Source of the DNA: Coriobacteriia bacterium
Lineage (GTDB): Bacteria; Actinomycetota; Coriobacteriia; Coriobacteriales; UBA8131
Assembly (NCBI GenBank): GCA_009783245.1
Contig: WRHL01000005.1
Span: 1-53,321 of the forward strand
Length of the DNA stretch: 53,321 nt
Reading direction: 5' to 3'
Shown: in pieces, positions 33,698 through 41,793 of the stretch
Layout of the letters: every line of letters begins with the position of its first letter
Numbering within the stretch: the stretch's first letter is position 1
Translations under genes and position numbers: made by a program
Notes under the pieces: generated by a model
What the model was told of the DNA's origin: nothing
Databases searched by the model: none
Seen by the model: only the letters and a program-made list of their open reading frames with translations

Positions 33698-35026
33698 ATG
33701 AACTCTTCCCTTGATTCTGAGAGCCAGTATTACAATATTACTGACCTTGCGCCCCTGCAGCTACATAACGAGCTTTTTAATATCCAACTCAGCATCATCT
33801 CTGAACTAGAAATGAGTTCACTTCTTAAATCACTGGTTAATCGTGCTCGTTCGTTTTTTAATGCAGATCTGATCGTGCTGTTCCTTTACGACGTAGATAA
33901 AGGTGTGTTGCTATACGAAACGGACTCAAGTAAGACTGGAAAAAGCTACGAAAATATCAGCCTCATGCCAGGTGAAGGTGCGGCAGGAATGGCCTTTATT
34001 GAAAAGCGATCAATAGCAATCGAGGGCTATCGGGGGTGGGATAATCGCTATTTGTCAGAGAAAGAGATTGCTGAGGCGAATCACGCCATGGCCGTTCCCC
34101 TGTACTGGGGTGAAAATGAAATGATTGGGGCACTGACTGCTGCTCGATTTTCATCTGGCAGCAAGCCCTTCTCCGCACGAAGTGTAAAAAGGCTGGAAGC
34201 ATTTGGTTTATTGGCATCTATCGCGATTCGAAATGCCCGAGACAGAGAAATGATCATTTCACTTAACGAGCGGCTGATGGAACAGAGTGCTTTCATTTCC
34301 TCGGGATTGTCGCTCACAGAGAGCATGCTCTATCAAAGAAACCAAGAGTTGATGGAGTCTCTAAAAAAGAATGAAAGGATACAATCAGAAGAGCGCAGGC
34401 GAATAGCAAATGATATGCACGATGATGTTCTCCAACTGCTTTATGGGGCAAACAATCTTCTTGAAGCAGCTCTGAATTACTCACAGACTGATCCGACCAA
34501 AGTTCCCGATATTATCGCATCCACCAAGCAGGGCTTAGCTGAAACCGAGCGTTCTTTGCGGGGAGCAATTCATAACCTCAGGCACTCTGGATTGGAAAAA
34601 GGAAGCTTTATCGCAGGTTTGATTAACTATGCAAAAGCCATGTCCAATGATGCAGGACTCAGTTTTAGCTCCGAAGTAATCGGAGAAAAACGACTCTTGG
34701 GTGCAAGCTCTGAGATGGTAGTTTTGAGGATTATCCAAGAGGCAATACAAAATACGATTGAGCATGCGCACGCTGATAGTATTACCCTGACCGTTCATTA
34801 TCAAGACGAACAGGTTTGCTTCCTAATTGAAGATGATGGAATTGGAGTAGAATTAACTGAATCAGAAAACCGACAAATGGTATCAAAGGAAAACCATTAT
34901 GGGATGCAGATAATGTATGAGCGAAGTGAGGCAATAGGTGCTCAGTTGCGCCTCCAGTCAAGACCTGGTGTTGGTATGGGTGTTGCCTTGACCATACCCT
35001 ACACAAAAGGAAATCCAGCTGGATAA
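33698..35026 (+). CDS. GAF-domain sensor histidine kinase, NarX/DegS-type (HisKA_3)
   Basis: A 442-residue kinase with no membrane segment, so cytoplasmic sensing is likely. Residues about 30-190 form a GAF domain (DLIVLFLYDVDKGVLLYETDSS, MPGEGAAGMAFIEKRS). HisKA_3 follows with the phospho-acceptor His in RRRIANDMHDDVLQLL near residue 235. The ATPase domain has RIIQEAIQNTIEHAHA (N-box), EDDGIGVE (G1) and HYGMQIMYERSEAIGA. The start at 33698 has AGAGGGCGAC just before it; 33668 and the track's 33569 are alternatives without good ribosome-binding sites. It is followed 10 bases later by its response regulator. The signal is unknown, probably a substrate of the adjacent pathway. Confidence 0.85.
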   Translation: MNSSLDSESQYYNITDLAPLQLHNELFNIQLSIISELEMSSLLKSLVNRARSFFNADLIVLFLYDVDKGVLLYETDSSKTGKSYENISLMPGEGAAGMAFIEKRSIAIEGYRGWDNRYLSEKEIAEANHAMAVPLYWGENEMIGALTAARFSSGSKPFSARSVKRLEAFGLLASIAIRNARDREMIISLNERLMEQSAFISSGLSLTESMLYQRNQELMESLKKNERIQSEERRRIANDMHDDVLQLLYGANNLLEAALNYSQTDPTKVPDIIASTKQGLAETERSLRGAIHNLRHSGLEKGSFIAGLINYAKAMSNDAGLSFSSEVIGEKRLLGASSEMVVLRIIQEAIQNTIEHAHADSITLTVHYQDEQVCFLIEDDGIGVELTESENRQMVSKENHYGMQIMYERSEAIGAQLRLQSRPGVGMGVALTIPYTKGNPAG

Positions 35027-35036
35027 GGGAGATTCT

Positions 35037-35687
35037 GTGGATTCCAAAATAACTGTAGCAATCGTTGACGATCACCCGACTTTCAGATATGGGTTAACAA
35101 TGCTGCTTGAGTCATCGAACAATATCAGGGTGATTTGGGAAGCTGAAAATGCCCTGCAGGCGCTCACTCTCTTACAGGATGCCCAACGAACCCCAATGGT
35201 AATGCTCCTTGATGTCAAAATGCCGGGACCTGATGGTGTAAGCATGGTCAAGCGCCTCTTACAAACAAGTCCTGGATTAATAATCATCATGCTCACAGCC
35301 AGCGAGGAGCCATCATGCCTGTTGCAGGCAATCTCAAATGGTGCTACAGGCTATCTACTAAAAAGTGAATCGTCTAGTCAGATCATCGATAGCATACAGA
35401 GAGCATGCCAAGGACAACATATAGTCAACCAAAAACAAATTGATTTACTCTTGGACAATTTATCCAAACTGACGAATGAAGCTGAGCTTTCTAAAATCGG
35501 CCTGACAAAGCGTGAGATTGAGCTGGTCAGCTATCTTGCTAATGGGCTTTCCAATCAAGAAATCGCAGAAAAGATGTTCATAAGTGTTTCCAGCACAAAG
35601 CGCATGATCGATAAAATCATAACAACCCTGGGGGTTTCAAACAGAACACAGGCTGTCGCCGAACTCATCAAACATGGCTTGATTTAG
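35037..35687 (+). CDS. NarL/FixJ-family response regulator
   Basis: A 216-residue regulator. The receiver domain has DD near residue 11 (AIVDDHPTFR), the phospho-acceptor Asp in MLLDVKMPGPDG near residue 60, Thr in MLTASEEP and Lys in GYLLKSES. The C-terminal LuxR-type helix-turn-helix is LTKREIELVSYLANGLSNQE, followed by IAEKMFISVSSTKRMIDKI. GTG at 35037 follows AAGGGAGATTCT. Paired with the kinase immediately upstream, it probably activates the acyl-CoA dehydrogenase operon that starts 259 bases downstream on the same strand. No typical binding site could be assigned. Confidence 0.92.
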   Translation: MDSKITVAIVDDHPTFRYGLTMLLESSNNIRVIWEAENALQALTLLQDAQRTPMVMLLDVKMPGPDGVSMVKRLLQTSPGLIIIMLTASEEPSCLLQAISNGATGYLLKSESSSQIIDSIQRACQGQHIVNQKQIDLLLDNLSKLTNEAELSKIGLTKREIELVSYLANGLSNQEIAEKMFISVSSTKRMIDKIITTLGVSNRTQAVAELIKHGLI

Positions 35688-35849
35688 GCTTCCTGTCTCA
35701 GCAAGCACCTGCAAGCCATGGAAATCATTTAGCTTCCTGATGCTTCTTTTCCACTCTTGCGTGTTTACTTTGTTTCACTCTTTCTTTCTGAAATGCAAAT
35801 CTTGAAAAACTGAGCCAAACGCCACCATAACTGGCCCCCTTTACTCTGG

Positions 35850-35875
35850 TTGACATATCGGAGCCTTTCTATACT
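35850..35875 (+). promoter_or_regulatory. Possible promoter of the acyl-CoA dehydrogenase-Etf operon (suboptimal spacing)
   Basis: TTGACA and TATACT occur 72 bases before the operon's first ATG, but with only 14 bases between them instead of about 17. Such spacing would need an activator, or one of the boxes is accidental. Further down, ATCGGG (35892) and CCCGAT (35918) form an interrupted inverted repeat. The rest of the 259-base gap shows no gene and no terminator after the response regulator. Confidence 0.35.
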
Positions 35876-35946
35876 GCCTTTCAGAAGCTGATATCGGGTC
35901 TTCAGTCAAAGCTAACTGTCCCGATGCCTGTCGAAAGGAGCGAGCA

Positions 35947-37137
35947 ATGGATTTTGATTTCACCGATGAAGAACTACTATTTCAGAAGCATTTACGGGAG
36001 GGAGTAGAGCGCCTTATTGCGCCTGGGTTTAAAGAGAGATGGCATTACGACGGCTTAAACCGTGATTTGTTGCCTCCGCTCAAAGAGCTTGGGCTGCTCG
36101 GCTTTGCATGGCCTGAGGAATACGGCGGACAAGGTGTGATACTGCCCGACATCATGCACGGCATCGCTTTCCTTGAGCTGGGGCGTGCCGACTGTTCTTC
36201 GAGCATTATTTTTGGTGCGACAGTTGAGTGCGCTGAAGTACTAATGGAGCTTGGCACGAAGGAACTCCAAGATGAGTGGGGACCAAGACTTGCCACTGGA
36301 GAGGCATACTGCGGTTACTGCTTTGTAGAGCCCGGCATGGGGACAGACCTGGGGAACATCCAGACCAGAGGTGAATTGCAGGAAGATGGAAGCTGGATCA
36401 TCTCCGGTGACAAGGCATCTGTCTCATTCTGCACTTCCGATGCTTTCATTGTGGCTGTTCGTACAGGCGATCAACCGGGCGCATACGGTGTTTCATTATT
36501 CTTTGTTCCTGCCGATCTGGAAGGCGTCTCTGTTTCAATCTATGAGGATTTTGGTATGAAGGAGATCGGCCGTGGCGGTGTTGCACTCCGCAACGATCGC
36601 GTTCCAGCCAAATACCTGTTAGGGGAACGCGAAGGTGGATTCAAGCCCATTATGCACATCTTCGATGCAGGACGCCCAGCACTCGCTCTCATGTGCATAG
36701 GGGCGGCAGAGACCGTTATGGAGCAATGCGTTGAGTATTGCAAGCAACGTGAGGTTTTTGGTCAGAAACTCAGCAAGTATGAAGCTATCTCTTTCGGCCT
36801 CATTGAGCATAAAACCAAGCTTGATCTGGCTAAGATGATGGCCTTCAAGGCGTTTTGGTTGCGATCTCAGAAGAAATGGAACGCAAAGGAAGCAGGGCAG
36901 GCTAAGTTCTATGGTTGCGAGGCAGCTTTTGAGTCGATTTGGTTCTGCACTCGTGCGTTCGGACATCTTGGTTATACCTCAGAATACGATGCGCTCTACC
37001 GTCTCGCTGATGTAATGGGATTTGCTTGGGGTGACGGATCGTGGGAAGTCTGCAAGATGGTCGCAGCACGCGATGAGTTTGGAGAAGAGTACCTGCCCTA
37101 TACACGCCGTAAGCGCACTGACGCTGTTAGTAAGTAG
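35947..37137 (+). CDS. Acyl-CoA dehydrogenase family protein (CaiA-like; probable enoyl-CoA reductase)
   Basis: A 396-residue FAD enzyme of the acyl-CoA dehydrogenase fold. Visible are DFDFTDEELLFQKHLREGV at the N-terminus, the FAD/substrate loop CGYCFVEPGMGTDLGNIQT near residue 118 and ISGDKASVSFCTSD, and the C-terminal helical REVFGQKLSKYEAISFGLIE. The catalytic Glu could not be assigned with confidence. It is first in an operon with EtfBA, FixC/FixX, CaiB-like and CaiC-like genes, which is the cai-fix arrangement in which CaiA reduces crotonobetainyl-CoA. It probably reduces an unsaturated acyl-CoA in vivo. AAAGGAG lies six bases before the ATG. Confidence 0.87.
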   Translation: MDFDFTDEELLFQKHLREGVERLIAPGFKERWHYDGLNRDLLPPLKELGLLGFAWPEEYGGQGVILPDIMHGIAFLELGRADCSSSIIFGATVECAEVLMELGTKELQDEWGPRLATGEAYCGYCFVEPGMGTDLGNIQTRGELQEDGSWIISGDKASVSFCTSDAFIVAVRTGDQPGAYGVSLFFVPADLEGVSVSIYEDFGMKEIGRGGVALRNDRVPAKYLLGEREGGFKPIMHIFDAGRPALALMCIGAAETVMEQCVEYCKQREVFGQKLSKYEAISFGLIEHKTKLDLAKMMAFKAFWLRSQKKWNAKEAGQAKFYGCEAAFESIWFCTRAFGHLGYTSEYDALYRLADVMGFAWGDGSWEVCKMVAARDEFGEEYLPYTRRKRTDAVSK

Positions 37138-37199
37138 TCATTTCAGTTGTGCACCGCTTCTGCAACTATGCCGAAGCGGTGCTGTTTATGGAGGCTTGT

Positions 37200-37976
37200 A
37201 TGGAAAAGATTATCGTTTGCTATAAATGGGTTGTTGATGAGAATGACATCTCGGTCGATTACGACGGCAACATCAAAATGAGAGAACCCTCTTATAAAGT
37301 AAGCCTCTATGACCGAAACGCCATTGAGGCGGGCACACAACTTGCAGAGAAGTGTGGCGCCCAATGTGTGGCGCTTACAGCAGGGGACGCAAAGTCTGAA
37401 AAGTCACGCAAGGAGGCGCTCTGTGCTGGTCCAAGCGAAGGATTTGCGGTGATTGATGATGCGTTGGAATCCGCTGACAGCCTACTTACCGCAACTATTT
37501 TATCCGCTGCCATCAGCAAGATCGGTGATGCCCAGCTCGTTATCTGTGGAGAGGGATCCGGTGATGTCTACGCGCAACAGGTAGGACCTCGTATTGCAGC
37601 TGCTCTTGGCTGGCCCTTACTGACATATGCAACAAGCATAGAGGTAGATGGAGAAAAGCTCAGGATAAAAAGGGATGGCTCGGAAGGGACTGAGCTGCTG
37701 GAGGCCGTTCTTCCTTTGGTAGTAACTGTGGCTGGAGATTGCAATACTCCGAGAATGCCTGGCTTGAAAGATGTCATGGGAGCGGGCAAAAAGCCCTTTA
37801 CCATTTGGTCGCCCAGCGAACTCAACTGTAGTGCAGAGGAACTAGTTAATGGACTCGCAACAATGGAGATCATTGGTAATCGTCCTGATAGGAAGAACAT
37901 CGTAATAAAGGGTTCAGGTAAGGAAGCCGCTGATGAAGTCATCAGGGGGCTTATCAGCGAAGGCGTATTAGGGTAA
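37200..37976 (+). CDS. fixA: Electron transfer flavoprotein beta subunit (FixA/EtfB)
   Basis: A 258-residue EtfB/FixA protein: MEKIIVCYKWVVDE at the N-terminus, YDRNAIEAGTQLAEKCGAQCVALTAG, and the nucleotide-binding ICGEGSGDVYAQQVGPRIAAALGWPLLTYAT near residue 120. In FixABCX complexes the flavin in FixAB bifurcates NADH electrons to ferredoxin and quinone. GGAGG six bases before 37200 fixes the start; the track's extra 17 residues are rejected. It is followed 10 bases later by the alpha subunit, and FixC and FixX homologues lie downstream, so this is the FixA type rather than a general ETF. Confidence 0.9.
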   Translation: MEKIIVCYKWVVDENDISVDYDGNIKMREPSYKVSLYDRNAIEAGTQLAEKCGAQCVALTAGDAKSEKSRKEALCAGPSEGFAVIDDALESADSLLTATILSAAISKIGDAQLVICGEGSGDVYAQQVGPRIAAALGWPLLTYATSIEVDGEKLRIKRDGSEGTELLEAVLPLVVTVAGDCNTPRMPGLKDVMGAGKKPFTIWSPSELNCSAEELVNGLATMEIIGNRPDRKNIVIKGSGKEAADEVIRGLISEGVLG

Positions 37977-37986
37977 GGAGAACCAG

Positions 37987-38922
37987 ATGAGCAAACAAGT
38001 ATTGGTATTCTCTGAATTGGTTCGAAACATACCAGAGTTGATTACTGCCGCAAAGTCATTAAGCGAATCCGTTTCAGCCGTTGTTATTGGCAGCGAGGAG
38101 GACGCGAAACTCGCCATTGCATGCGGAGCTCAAAAAGCATTTCTGGTTGATGTTGTAGCCGATACTCCCTCTGAAGCCTATGCCTCTACCATCGCTGCAA
38201 TTGTGCGGGATGCTGATGCAAGTGCCCTTCTGGCAAGCTTAACTCCTAAAGGACGCGCAGTTGCTGCGTTTGTCGCACAAATGCTCAATGCTAGCTGCGG
38301 GTCGGAATGTAAAACCATTCAAAAGATCGATGAGACCTACTCCTTCAGCCGTGCGATATACGGAGGCAAGGCGACATCTTTCGAAAGAGCTTCCACTGAG
38401 GTCTTTGTGGCAACCATACCCCTTCGCTCGTTTGAGGCAGCGGCCTCAGATCAAACAAACCAAGGCGAGATCATCAGAGTTGCATCGCAGGCAGCAACAT
38501 ATCCTGTAAAAATAGTCGAAGTAGTCCCGCGAGAGGGCGATAGTGTCGATGTTACTACTGCAAGTGTGGTCGTCTGTGTTGGCCGTGGGGTTGTAAAAGA
38601 AGACGATCTGCCCATGGTAAATGAACTCGCTGAGGCTATTGGCGGTGTAGTAGGTTGTACCCGTCCTATCGCTATGGACTTCAAGTGGTTTCCCCAGGAC
38701 CGCTACATCGGTCTTTCCGGCAAGTCGATAAAACCGAAACTATTCATTGGCGTGGGTGTATCAGGACAGATCCAATGCTTAGCAGGCGCTAATGACTCGA
38801 AGGTGATCGTCGGCATTAACAAAGACGAGAATGCGCCCATTTTTGAATATAGCGATTACGGAGTTGTAGCTGACTTATATGAGTTTGTTCCTGCGCTGAT
38901 AGCTTCGATAAAAAGCCTGTGA
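37987..38922 (+). CDS. fixB: Electron transfer flavoprotein alpha subunit (FixB/EtfA)
   Basis: A 311-residue EtfA/FixB protein. The N-terminal half is adenine-nucleotide-hydrolase-like (VLVFSELVRNIPELITAAKSL). The C-terminal FAD domain shows VVCVGRGVVKEDDLP, FPQDRYIGLSGKSIKPKLFIGVGVSGQIQ and VGINKDENAPIFEYSDYGVVAD. It forms a dimer with FixA and passes electrons to the acyl-CoA dehydrogenase or FixC. AAGGAGAACCAG precedes the ATG. Family membership is certain; the partner choice is inferred from operon context. Confidence 0.92.
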   Translation: MSKQVLVFSELVRNIPELITAAKSLSESVSAVVIGSEEDAKLAIACGAQKAFLVDVVADTPSEAYASTIAAIVRDADASALLASLTPKGRAVAAFVAQMLNASCGSECKTIQKIDETYSFSRAIYGGKATSFERASTEVFVATIPLRSFEAAASDQTNQGEIIRVASQAATYPVKIVEVVPREGDSVDVTTASVVVCVGRGVVKEDDLPMVNELAEAIGGVVGCTRPIAMDFKWFPQDRYIGLSGKSIKPKLFIGVGVSGQIQCLAGANDSKVIVGINKDENAPIFEYSDYGVVADLYEFVPALIASIKSL

Positions 38923-38953
38923 GCGCCATTCACCAACATTAGAGGAGGATTCA

Positions 38954-40384
38954 ATGGAGGTCTTTAAAACAAAAAAAGGGCTTATCAAATTTGCGATTTC
39001 GCTCGTGGTAGGTTTGGTAATCGCCTTTCTACCTGCAAGTGAGACATTAACGCGTGAAGCGCTGATTTTCCTGGGTGCTTTTGTATGGTACATATTAGTT
39101 TCCTCGTTCGATATCATCCCGATGCACATCAGTGGAATAATCGTGGCAACTGTATTGGTTGTAACCCGTGTATTGACTTTTGAAGACGCATTCAAATCAT
39201 TTGGTACTGCAACACCTTGGCTCATCTTTGGTGTTCTGGGTTTTGCCGCAGCGCTCCAGGCAACAGGGTTAATGAAGCGAATAGCGCTTTGGGTATTGCG
39301 AATATTCCCTAAGTCATTTGGCGGTAGGGTTACAGCTCTGACAGCCGTCAGCGCAATACTTGGCCCTGCTATTCCCTCATCACCGGCAAAAGCCTCGCTT
39401 ATCGCCAGCTTGGCAGTACCTATCTCGCAAGAGTCTGGTTATGAGAAGAATTCTAAACAGGCTGCTGGCCTTTTTACAGCATTCTTCGCTCCTGTTGTAT
39501 TGTTCAGCCCAATCTTTGTCAGTGGGGCAGTCGGAGTTCCTGCGATGATGGCATTCATGCCAGATATCAAGTTTTCCTGGCTGAGCTGGTTTGGCGCTAC
39601 CTGGTGGCTCGGTTTGACGCTCCTGATTCTGGGATATGTCTTTGTTCGATTCTTTTACCGTCCAAACAAAGCAGAGCGGGTTGCTGCTCAGGCACGAGTC
39701 GATGCCAGCGAAAAGAAAGAAGACTCTGTGACGCTTGCTCTCAGAGAGATGGGTCCGATGAGTCTGCACGAAAAAATCGGACTGATCACTTTGCTTGTGG
39801 TAATAGTAATTTGGATAACCGAAAGCTTCCATGGAGTAAGCACTGCTATGGTCGCAATCTGCGCGCTGCTTCTCATCACGCTAATCGGCATTTTCAAAAC
39901 TGAGGACTACGTGACCAAGGTGCCTTGGCCGATGATCCTTATTGCTGGAACTATTATGACAATGGTAAGCTGCTTCAGCAGTTTGGGAGTCAGCGCTTGG
40001 TTGGGTTCTGTGCTTGGACCGATCATGGGCCCTGTTGGGACAAACCCCTATCTCATGATACTTGCTATCTGCATCGCTGGTTTCATCCTTCGTTTCTTCA
40101 TAGTTTCACAGCAGGCGATAATTGCAATCATGCTGGGAGTATTTGGTGCTGTGGCCGTACCGGCTGGTATTAGCATCTTCATAATCGTCTTCATTACCTG
40201 GATGGCGACAGCAACCTGGCAGGTACCTTATGTCAACTCGTCTTACTTCACCGCACGAGGAATAACGGACCAGATGTGCGAGCATAAATACCTGAGAACA
40301 GGTTCTTATTGTATGGCTGCGATTGTAATGATTGTATGTGTTGCGTCTGTTCCGATTTGGCAACTGACTGGTTGGATAGTGTAA
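38954..40384 (+). CDS. DASS (SLC13/CitT-like) family anion:sodium symporter
   Basis: A 476-residue membrane protein with about 12 hydrophobic segments. DASS features are PMHISGIIVATVLVVTRVLTFEDAFKSFG near residue 55, AILGPAIPSSPAKASLIASLAVPI near residue 135 (first substrate/Na+ loop region) and the second-half LIAGTIMTMVSCFSSLG. Family members import or exchange di- and tricarboxylates or other organic anions. Placed between EtfA and the CoA-transferase gene, it is the likely importer, or substrate/product antiporter, of the carboxylate used by this operon. AGAGGAGGATTC precedes the ATG, and a strong terminator follows the gene. Confidence 0.83.
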   Translation: MEVFKTKKGLIKFAISLVVGLVIAFLPASETLTREALIFLGAFVWYILVSSFDIIPMHISGIIVATVLVVTRVLTFEDAFKSFGTATPWLIFGVLGFAAALQATGLMKRIALWVLRIFPKSFGGRVTALTAVSAILGPAIPSSPAKASLIASLAVPISQESGYEKNSKQAAGLFTAFFAPVVLFSPIFVSGAVGVPAMMAFMPDIKFSWLSWFGATWWLGLTLLILGYVFVRFFYRPNKAERVAAQARVDASEKKEDSVTLALREMGPMSLHEKIGLITLLVVIVIWITESFHGVSTAMVAICALLLITLIGIFKTEDYVTKVPWPMILIAGTIMTMVSCFSSLGVSAWLGSVLGPIMGPVGTNPYLMILAICIAGFILRFFIVSQQAIIAIMLGVFGAVAVPAGISIFIIVFITWMATATWQVPYVNSSYFTARGITDQMCEHKYLRTGSYCMAAIVMIVCVASVPIWQLTGWIV

Positions 40385-40399
40385 ACAAACTCAACAGAT

Positions 40400-40439
40400 A
40401 ATCAGGGAGATGAATAAAGCCATCTCCCTGATTCTTTCT
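40400..40439 (+). terminator. Hairpin terminator after the DASS transporter gene
   Basis: AATCAGGGAGATG and its exact complement CATCTCCCTGATT form a 13-base-pair stem with an 8-base loop, followed by CTTTCT. The stem is strong but the T-tract short. It lies within the island, so it probably reduces rather than abolishes transcription into the CaiB-like gene, or separates two transcripts. Confidence 0.75.
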
Positions 40440-40467
40440 ATGATGCATCAGTAATATGGAGGTAAAA

Positions 40468-41712
40468 ATGAGAGTGCAAGATATTCCTGTGTTTGGCAAC
40501 TTATCAGATGTGCAAGTGATCTTCTCTGGCGTGAACATCGCCTGCCCTTTTGCAGCCTACCTCATGGCCGAGAACGGGGCGCGTGTTATCAACCTCGAGC
40601 CAGCTGAGCGACCGGAAAACGCCAGGTACAGAGCCCAACCCTATGGTTTCCTTTGTGAACGTAAGAATGAGCTTTGCGTTAACCTGAATATGTCGAGCGA
40701 AAAGGGCCAGGAGGTTTTTTTAGATTTACTCAAGACAACTGACATCTTTTTAGAAGGTTTTAAGGGCGGTACCTTTGAAAAATGGGGTTTGACGGATGAA
40801 CGTATGTGGGAAGCTAACCCAAAGTTGGTGATTGTTCATATCTCAGGTTTTGGTCAAACCGGTGTACCCGAATACGTGTCACGTGCATCCTATGACCCCA
40901 TTGGGCAGTGTCTTGGCGGTTATGTTTGGCTCAATGGTGAGCTCGATGGACAGCCGCAAACAGCCAAACCATATACCGGCGATTATGTAACAGCCCTATT
41001 TGCCTGCTGGTCAGCTTTAGCGGCTTTAGTTGGAGCACGCACAAACGGCAAGGGCGAGAGTGTGGATTTGGCAATGATCGAAGCATTATGGAAGATTCAG
41101 TATGACTACCCACTAGTATATTTTCGCGATGGCGTTGTCAAGGGCAGAATGGGCAATAATGACCCTAAGGTTATCGGCTTTGGCGCTTATGAGTGTGGAG
41201 ACGGTGAATACGTCTTCATCGCGCTCTCCGGTTTTGGGCCTGTGACTAAGATGGCTAAGGCCATAGGGTACTCAGATCCGGAGCTAGACCTTGAGAAAAC
41301 CATGATCCTGTTGCGCGGAAATCCTGTGCACACACGTTACGACGATGCTATTCACGAGTTCTGTATGCAACACACAGCCGCCGAAGTCGATGAATTAATG
41401 CTTAGGTTCAGTGTTCCCTGCTCCCGTGCCTATAACATTGAGTCAATCCAGGAGAACCCACAAGTCAAAGCGCGTGAGTTGTTTGGTGAATGGGAAGACA
41501 AGCACTTTGGAACCCTGAAAGCTATTAATCCTGTGCCGAAAATGAAGAACCGCCCACAACAGATTTGGACAGGAGTGCGTTATTGGGGAGAAGACAACGA
41601 CGACATCCTGAAAGATATAGGGTACAGCGAAGAAACTATAGAACAGCTCTACGAACAGGGAATCATTACTAGAACCCCTGAAAACGGAGGGTATCCCATA
41701 CCAGCTGTCTAA
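40468..41712 (+). CDS. CaiB/BaiF (class III) CoA-transferase
   Basis: A 414-residue class III CoA-transferase: VQVIFSGVNIACPFAAYLMAENGARVINLE at the N-terminus, RYRAQPYGFLCERKNELCVNLN, HISGFGQTG, and the likely catalytic Asp in KPYTGDYVTALFACW near residue 168, matching the CaiB Asp position. It would move CoA from the product acyl-CoA to the incoming substrate acid, saving ATP after CaiC-like priming. E. coli CaiB has 405 residues. The start at 40468 after ATGGAGGTAAAA is preferred to the in-frame ATG at 40456, which contains the ribosome-binding site itself. Confidence 0.88.
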   Translation: MRVQDIPVFGNLSDVQVIFSGVNIACPFAAYLMAENGARVINLEPAERPENARYRAQPYGFLCERKNELCVNLNMSSEKGQEVFLDLLKTTDIFLEGFKGGTFEKWGLTDERMWEANPKLVIVHISGFGQTGVPEYVSRASYDPIGQCLGGYVWLNGELDGQPQTAKPYTGDYVTALFACWSALAALVGARTNGKGESVDLAMIEALWKIQYDYPLVYFRDGVVKGRMGNNDPKVIGFGAYECGDGEYVFIALSGFGPVTKMAKAIGYSDPELDLEKTMILLRGNPVHTRYDDAIHEFCMQHTAAEVDELMLRFSVPCSRAYNIESIQENPQVKARELFGEWEDKHFGTLKAINPVPKMKNRPQQIWTGVRYWGEDNDDILKDIGYSEETIEQLYEQGIITRTPENGGYPIPAV

Positions 41713-41720
41713 TTAGTGTC

Positions 41721-41750
41721 GGCAGAGCTTGCCGCAGGGGCTTACCCCTG
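41721..41750. other. Two adjacent small hairpins between CaiB-like and FixC genes
   Basis: GGCA-GAGCT-TGCC is followed directly by CAGGGG-CTTA-CCCCTG in the 81-base gap. No T-tract follows, so termination is unlikely; a processing or mRNA-stability role is possible. Confidence 0.45.
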
Positions 41751-41793
41751 AGATAGATATCGATACACGAAACAAGAGGGAAAGAGGAGTTTG

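Noticed and set aside
35850-35875. Confident sigma-70 promoter for the acyl-CoA dehydrogenase operon
   Set aside because: Boxes are good but only 14 bases apart, so it is kept only as a low-confidence feature.
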